Positions 27,001 through 36,000 of a stretch of 64,000 nt of DNA are shown piece by piece. Under the pieces are notes generated by a model. The model was given only the letters and a program-made list of their open reading frames with translations. It was not told where the DNA came from and searched no databases. Origin of the DNA: Trichobilharzia regenti. Its lineage: Eukaryota; Platyhelminthes; Trematoda; Strigeidida; Schistosomatidae. The DNA lies in the NCBI GenBank assembly GCA_944472135.2, contig OX235270.1:43586352-43650351 (forward strand). The letters are read 5' to 3'. Each line of letters begins with the position of its first letter. Within the stretch, counting starts at the first letter, position 1. The position numbers were made by a program, and so were the translations under genes.

Positions 27001-30000
27001 TTTAGGCCAGGAAGAGGGTGTATTGATCATATCTTCACTCTTCGACAATTACTCTGGAACATAGGCATACTTACAGGCAGCCAACAATAGTCATATTTCT
27101 TGACCTTAAAGCGGCATTCTATTCCATTGACCGAGAGGTACTATGGCAGTGCTTGCCTGTAAAGGGAATGACGAGAAAATACACTGAACTTATCAAGGCA
27201 CTCTACTCGAACTCATTCAGTCAGTCAGGTGACAGTTGTCATCTGACAAGTGTGGTGAAAACCAAATGGTGTCCACTGTCCCCATTTCTATTTAAATTCA
27301 TCATAGGTATCGGACTAATGGACTCAACTCTAACTGACTTCAGCGTCCCAGGGATCAGCTTGCTACCAGGGAATAATCTCGCTGACTTAGAATATGCAGA
27401 TGATATAGTCCTCCTTCCTAGGTGAAGACGCTGACAAAATACAAAGTTTTCTGAAGGTATTGAGCAGAAATCTTCGAATGTTTGGCATGCGATCCGCTCC
27501 TGTCAAATGCAAGATGATGCTACAGGACTGCACTAAATTGACTCCTAGCTTAGAAATAGGTAGTGAATTGGTGGAGCATGTTGACCGCTTCACTTATTTG
27601 GGAAGTTGCATCGGCCAACGCCAGTGAGTTGATCGCTGACGAAATCTCAGCACGGATACAGAGAGCACGTTTTGCATATGCCAGTTTATGCCATCTCTAG
27701 CGTATCTGGGGATCGATCAAAGGACATAAGCACTGCTCAGCAGTTCGCAAGACAAGAAAAGGCCGTCTGGCTGTTTTTGGTCATCGGTGTTTGCGTTCTA
27801 TCTCTCGTGTGAAGTGGTGTAATAGAGTGAGCAATATCGAGGTTAGGCCTCAAGTGCTAGGGATAAAGAGGGGAAATCAATCGACGAGGTCATGAAGTTA
27901 CACCGTTGGGATGGTTAGGACATGTGTTACATGTGTCTAGCCTCATAATTATTTGAAAAGCCACAATGAAGACTTTTTGCCACTTTTGGTGTTAATTATA
28001 CAAAAAAGAAGAAGATATCGTTTCACTTTTAGCTGGAAATTTGAGTTATTAATATTTCTAACAGATGAATCAAGTTCACATGCTACTCTTTTAGCAAGTG
28101 CACGTATTAGTTTATAAGATTCAGTTAAAACTATGAGAGAAAAAAGGTAACCAATCTATATTCGGTCACCTGACAGTCTTGACAAGCTGTAAAGCAGATA
28201 AATCAGATTCAGTTGAGATGGCTGAAGTGATGAAAATTAGAGATTCACGTACTAAAGTATGCTCATTAGTTTACTTTGAGAATTGTACAAGCATAAAAAC
28301 AAAGGTTTATTCCTTTCGGATACATGACTTCTGCCATGGTCAACAAAATTATCATTACCAATTTTCGCATGCGTCTTTAAACTATCAATACTGGGATTAT
28401 TTTTTTTGATTTACAGCTTGATTCCACAATGTCTTTTCGGTACAAGTATGGAATTTTCAGCATGGATATCGGTAGCCCAAATTTTGCAGGCCGACCAGGT
28501 ATAGAGTTGTAACAAATCTATCAGATCAAATTGACACCTGATAAAATAATTATTGGTTACATGATTTCATCATGAGCTGATATTAGTTAGAGAACCATTG
28601 GAAAACCTGGGAGTACTGGACAGCTGTTTCGTCCTAGTTTGGGACTCTTCAACAGTACGCACCCACACCACATGGTTCGAACCCAAGGATCTTCTGGTTA
28701 CAAGGCGAGCTCGTATACAAATAAGCCATTGGGACCCGATCGAATGATCCTTGAATTCAACCAAATCCCTACAAACCAACACTTCAAAATAATTATTAAT
28801 ACAAAAACACAAGAATGTGCATGTCATTAATATTCCAATAACAGTAATTATAATTAATAAATAGAATAAAAACAGTCAAAAATTTCTACACATTACTTAC
28901 ATTCCTCTTCATTTTCATCATCATATAGTTCATCAAAGACATCATCTGAAGATAAATCTGACTGATTATTAGCAGATGACTGACTGACACGATAACGACC
29001 TGTTTTTGTCACAGGAGCAATTGGATTGGAATGAATATTTGTATTCATATTTGTACTACTGAAACAGAAAAGTCGGTTCACATTTTTTTTGTCTCATTTA
29101 AAGAATATGCACAACATCACAACGTGTGTTTTTAAGTGTAGCCAGTCTATGTAAAAAAATGAAACTAAATTATTTCTATAGGGACATACTGAAAACTGGT
29201 ATCAAGGTCAACTGTAAATGGCCACTTAATTAGAATAACCGCAGAAAAGTCTGCCAATTGTATGAAGAATGCAACAGTGACTAAATATCGCTTTTAAATC
29301 ACCACAGAAAATGATATGCGATTACAATGAATGAATGACCTCGTTAAAAAGTCGAATGTCCAGACAAAGTCACAAGTTTATTTATTTATACGATAATAAA
29401 AGAGATGTTTCCATAGTATTGTAAGTTTTAGATACAACAATTATGTAATACAAAAAGTGTCAACAGAGTAGAAATTTAAAAAAATAATTAAATAAGTAAA
29501 TTGTATGACGTATGTATGACAAGACTCAGAAGAGCTTAGTTCAAACTGAAAGAGGACCAAGCTAAGATAAGTGTCATAAAGAGTAGAATTGTAATATTGC
29601 GGAGTGGGGAAAGAAGGAGAGTAAATTACATAATTACAAAAAAATTAAAAATTAGAAACAACAGAATCATCATAACCAACGTTAGATGTCTTGAATTAGG
29701 TTCAGTGGTTGTACAAACTTCTGTATGCCGAGTTCAGAATTTATTCAGTGGATTGCCATAGCTTCTGTGGTTTGAAGAAGTTTGATTCGTATTTCTTTGG
29801 CAAGATTTCAACGTATTCTATAGATGACTTTGAAATTAGCTTGCTGGTACGCTCGATGTCCGGAGTCGATTAGGTGCTCCAGAATAGAGCTGAGAAGGGA
29901 TCTTTTTCTGCTTTATAAAACTGACTAACTGGTTTCAACATAGAACTTTGCACTGATGTGCAGCAGTTCGAGTCACCACACTTCACTTAGCACACAAAGC

Positions 30001-33000
30001 AACAGAAGTAAAAAGAAATGCAAAACAGAGACAGTAAACAGAGATATGAGGCAAAAAGAATAGTAATATCGAAGAACTGGTGTAACTTCACAGCCTTGTC
30101 CATTGATTTCCCCTCCTTACCTAGCACTCGAGGCCTAACCTCAATATATCACTTCACACGGGAGATAGAACGTGGACACATTTACGCTCTATAAAGCCGT
30201 TAGAATAAGTATTCGATTCGACGTTGCGACAACCTAGCACTACAGTAGTAAGTGAATGGATAGACACATATTGATACGACCAGAAACGATAGCTTATTCT
30301 TCACTTTCATACATATGATTAGTTTTAAAGACAAAGTAAGTTGCAATTCAGCTGAGAAGCTTTTCTTTAATGACTAGGATAGGTGGTTGCTTTGTATTTC
30401 TGGCGATGAATCTCCAGTGAGGTGCAGATTCGGAAAGGAAAGTTCCTCGGGGGGGGGAGGGAAGCATGCGGTCTTATTGGTACAGGTCGCATGGATTTTT
30501 TGGTGAAGCGTTTGGAGTAGCCATTTTCAATGAGAATCCTTTTTAGAGTGATCAGCTCCTATTCCACGGTATCAGGGATGCAAATGTTTGTGAGTAATCC
30601 GTCTGTGGATGAACCTTTTCAGGGTTTTATTTTATACGTTGAACACACAAGAAGGCTATTTTACAGTCGGACTCCTATATTATGTACTGGATTGCAGGGC
30701 AGTAAGTTGTTGGAAAAATTTCTGAATATCTGCAAATTCATTTCATCATTACAGATATTAAAAGAATCACCAATGTATCTCGTGGGGAACCCACAGGTGT
30801 TAATCATTTTCTTTAAGCATGTGTTTTAGAGTCTCGACATGAAGAAGTCTGCAAGCAACGGGCTTAGTAGTGAGCCTATAGCCAGGTCATCATTTTTGTC
30901 TATATGCTTCAGCATTGGAAGGAAATCAGAAATTTAAAGTGTATTCTTAAAAGGAGTCTTTTTCACATAGTAAGTAGGTATTACAGTGTTTAATCCCTCT
31001 GAATTATTGTGTTCAGATATGTATAGCACATTGGTTCAGTTGATAGGCCGTTCGTAAACAATGAGACTGTACCTCGTGAAAGCATGATTTGTTTAGAAAC
31101 GTTGACGTTTTGCAATGGAATTGACAAAGTCAAAGGAATCTTAGAGTGAGTGGCAGAAAACTTACATTCTGCTTGATACGAGCAGGTTTACTAACTATTG
31201 GGCAATGTGACGATAATTTTAATTCATCATATAAAGAATAGGTTGAAGAGGTGTGGTTTTCTTGTAAACTTTTGGCGATCAATACTGTCAGTGTATATTT
31301 GAACCAGATGGTCTCAGTGATTCAAACATTCCGGTGTCAATGATTGATTCAGTCTCCAGTTTTCGGAGGATGTCAGTAAATTTTTGTTCAGTTTACTGCA
31401 CCATATTCTTTTATAAATTTAGACTCGTCAGATAGGGCGACTAGCAGGTTTACTGATGTAGCCCTCGTGATTCATTAGTACGATTCCCTCATCTTTATCA
31501 AGGAGTATCAGATTAACTTTCTTATTTTATACATTTTATACTGCAATTCTGGTCTTCCTTTCTCTATCGAAACTTTCTTATTGTTCATCAACTTTTTCAT
31601 CTTTTTATGGTGTTTGGTTTGCTATTTATAAACATGTGACAGCTGTTAATGACTGCTGAATCGAATTGTTGTCGGTTCTCTTCAGATGCTAGTGCTAGAT
31701 CATAAGTTTGATTTACCAGGTTTTTAGACTGAACCTGGGATTGAAGCTTCAGGATATCTGATGGTTTTGTGAAGCACTTTGCACCCAGATATGGTGCCTT
31801 CGCTGAAAATCTTTTCTTTTATAAAGAGAACAGTAAGTATTTCCATGATGACTCTTTTCTCAGCGGTGAATAGATAATACGCAAGATGTGAACAAAACAA
31901 AATGAATAGTTGAATTGAAAAGTTGAAAGCCTTTAACAATTCAAGAACTCATCAATAGGAGACTCCTCGCTATACCACTTGTTCTTCTTTTTTTCTCAAT
32001 GTCCTAAGGGGGTACCATTCACACACACACACACACTGATAGTCTGACAAATCATTGATACGAATTTTGGATAAATCACATGATATATTATATAAGTTCA
32101 TTATGAGCTAATATAAGTTTACGTTCTTCCGGCAGATAGATTCTATCCAATTCAGATACTACTAAGCTTTATGTTTAGACTGTGATAGCAGAAAATAGTT
32201 AAACTGCGACACTTACAACACACTTAGTAAAAAACAGAAGCTTAAACAGGCCCTGACAACAAAACGACTGAATCACAGTGTGCTATTAGCAAATTTAAGG
32301 ATCACAAAATACAAAAGCAATAAGTGAAAGAAAGAAAATAAACAACAGAAGTTATCCTATCAATGACTTTCTTCATATACTTCTTCACCGGTGAAACAAA
32401 AAATACACATTTTGAAACCACTTACGGAAAATATTGAAACCAACATACGACAATGATGCAATACAATGTAACCAACCGTTCCCGCGAGATTAAAGTTATG
32501 CTTTAATATAAACCTTCATTCTTTTTTTTTGTTTAAGATAAAATCCAACCGTAACAATAACACGCTTTACATATATATGTATATATTAATAAAATCCAAG
32601 CATTTTGTTTTACAATCAGAAGTATGATGCGAATAGATTTTATAGTGAGGAAAGCTAATATTGAGGAAAAATCATTCGCACACGCTTCATAAGTCAGATA
32701 ACAATCTTGTTGTGATAACCTTATCAAATGATTGGTTGCCTTTGTAACTGTGCTGTCACTGGTTGCACACATACTACGATTGGCTATTCGTGTGACTTGA
32801 TCCTTGACCTTGTGACTAAGTTATTTCTTAGTGGTTTGTGTCAGTCCTTCTATAGATTATCAGCTGATCTGAGTGCTGAGATTTCACGTATATATATATA
32901 TATATATGCATTTTCAATAATATCTTGTATTATCAGTTTGGAAAACACGCATTTTTATTTAGTATGCAGATGATAAGTCTGTTGTTGTTGTTGATAAAAG

Positions 33001-36000
33001 AGATTAAAAATATATAATGATTACGAATAAGTTATCAATAACGAGAGTTACAGAAAACTAATCTGAATTCTCACATGTATCAAAAAATTATAACGTAAAG
33101 ACTAAAGTGTGTAGTATGACAACTGTGGTTGTGATAATGAAACAAAACACGAGGAAAGTTACTAGAAAAATATAAATATAAAACTTAGTAAACACACGGG
33201 TCTATGCATATGTTTGTGAAGCACTCTTAATGTGATTCGGGGGGGGGGTGTTGTAACCTCAGTATTAGAAATACAATGTCAAAAGATTGGGCACAGTCAT
33301 AACTAAGAGATGAAAAGTAATCGAATCACTCGACAAAAGGATCGCGGACAAAATTCTAAGTATACACTAATGCTTATATAACTTGAAAGAACTGTTACCT
33401 TTGGTTGTAGTGCAAAAAGATTTCAAAGGGCAACGCGAATACACAAATAGGATCTTTTATGCTGTACCATAAAAATATAAATAATAACTATCCGTTACAC
33501 ATGCAGTAGATAGACAAAAACGCTCAACTTTATAAATAAGACACAACTATAGCACCAAGTACAAGGAAATAGTATGGCGAACAGGGGTTAGTTTATTTTT
33601 CTTTATGTTAACAGGCATTAACAACAAGTATTGTGAAAACTGAGTGTGAACATTTTAAAGAAAGGAAAGACTTCAAGAATTCTTGGAATCTGAGCTTTTC
33701 GATCAGTCATATAATGATTGCACGAGCAGGTGTAAACTCAATAAGGAAAATGATAAATTTTCGGGATCTGTATTCCGGAAAATACTGTGTAACCATTATC
33801 GACTCAATGGAATGAACCAATGAATTTGAAGAATCTACAAGTCAGTGACACACTCCATTTCCTTAAAGGTAAATAGGTAAATTTGGATAGCACTATTAGA
33901 AGACGGAGTTCATATGAAAAATGTGATGTATTCGCCCATATTTCAAACAATCTGACCCTACACATACATATTCGAACGCACGGTTATTACAGATAATATT
34001 AAGGCTCAAACTAAAATTCGCTAATGTGATAACTATATGTGCACAAAAACAATTTACGGTTACCCTTAACCTACTTTGGTAATCCTTATCTGATTATACT
34101 ACTACACCGAGTAATGTCAATTATCAAGGTCCAACTATTCAAATCCCTTATTTTATTTTTTTTAAGTTGATCACGGATTGATATCAGTTAGAGAACCATT
34201 GAAAACCTTATAACCTTATTATTTTGGTTTATTTCAATTGACTTTTCATATTTTCATCTTTCACATAAATTGAATTGACCAGTGTGTGATCAAAGATTGT
34301 TCGGAGTGTATTTATTGTGTGCAAATACACCACATTTTTCAGATAAACTCTGTCTATGAATAGTGTGCTATTCAAATTTATTATAGGGAATAATTATGGT
34401 AAACAAGTAAGCTTTTTCTTTTCGCTTTTTCAGGAAGCCTAAAAGGCAAAACATAGTCAAGATAGCTAACCAAGTATTCGAATACAAAGAGTATGAGAAC
34501 GAAATGGAGTGAATGAAGCAAAGCACATGTTATAAAACGTTTATTAGATACCATTTTAAGCAAAATTTATCTCGCTTAATTGCACCAACTTCTAATGACT
34601 CAATGTAACGTAAGTATGATACGAACTGTTACATCAAAAGAAATAAGCTAATTCCGTTAAGAGCGTGTATCTGTGGGAAATTAGCTAGTAACAACACCTA
34701 TCAGAGCGTCGGTGGCACAGCGGTTAGGACACTCGCCGACCATGCACATGGTCCAGCGTTCGATCTCCGGCCACAGACGCACTCCTTTACCTTGCTAAGC
34801 CAGAAATAATCCTGGTAAAGGGGAACGGTTGGGCATGAGGCTAACAACCTCATCCTGTAAAATAAACACTGCTTGAGACCCTATGTTCCACTGGGGAACG
34901 TGAAGGAAAAAAAACACCTATCAGCATAATAAAGTATCACGAAGTATATTCCAGCTACAGTCGACAACATACTTCGGTACATGTTTTCAATAACAACTGT
35001 GGAGAATTCCTTTAAGCGGTAACTATTCAGGTAAGATAATAAGAATTTCGCATCTAATTCAAGGTTAAAAAGAGCGTCAAGAAAAAACAATCAGCAGACA
35101 TAAACATTTATAAACCTAATCAAAACAAATACATACTCTTTCATTGGATGAGGAGAATTGGACAAAGTACAGGTCGCAGAAATGTCTTCTTGAGTATCGA
35201 AGAATTCTTCGTCGTCTTCTTCTTGATCCAACGGAGCACGATCATCATCCGAAGAAGAATATGATCTAACTGGCATTCTCGATATAGACAACGGTTGATA
35301 ATTCAAAGACGGGGAATCTAAAATATCGAAATTTCCTTTTATAATGATACCACCAGTGGGAAGCGAGGAAGAAATAGCTGTTTGATTTTCAACGTTGGAG
35401 CTTATAGAGGTACATTCAATGGACGATTCAGTAGTAGAAGATGGGCGTTTGTGTATTTTACCCTTTTCTAAACGTCGAGAATTACGTGCAGAGTGTTTTC
35501 TCGAAGGAGGTTTTGGCATTACAGGAGAAGCGCCATATAAAGATTCCTGACAAGTAAGGAAAGTATTTTCTCCATCTCCTTCACCGCTTCGGCTGTATGC
35601 AAATGTTTGATGTGTAGTGGGTGCTTTCAAATCGTAATCTGAATAAGTGTTATTAGGTAACGGTGAAATAGAATCACAGCAATGAGAAGCATTTGCATTA
35701 ATCGTAACGAGATCAAACGCATTTTCTACAAAATTAACAAATACTTAAATAAAGCTATTATATCCATTACAAATACTAGTGATTTAAAGTGTTGAAATCA
35801 GGTAGATTATTATGAATTAAAAGCCAATTTGAACGAAGAATATTCTTTTCAGTAATTTCTCTTCAGGTCCGCACAATTATAAAATATAATGCTTGTTGTC
35901 GTTACAATAATAATGACCAGTTATGCGGAGGATACATTTTTACCTAGAGTAGCAGATTAGTTATGGGGTGACAAAATGAATAGTATTTGAGTGACAAACA

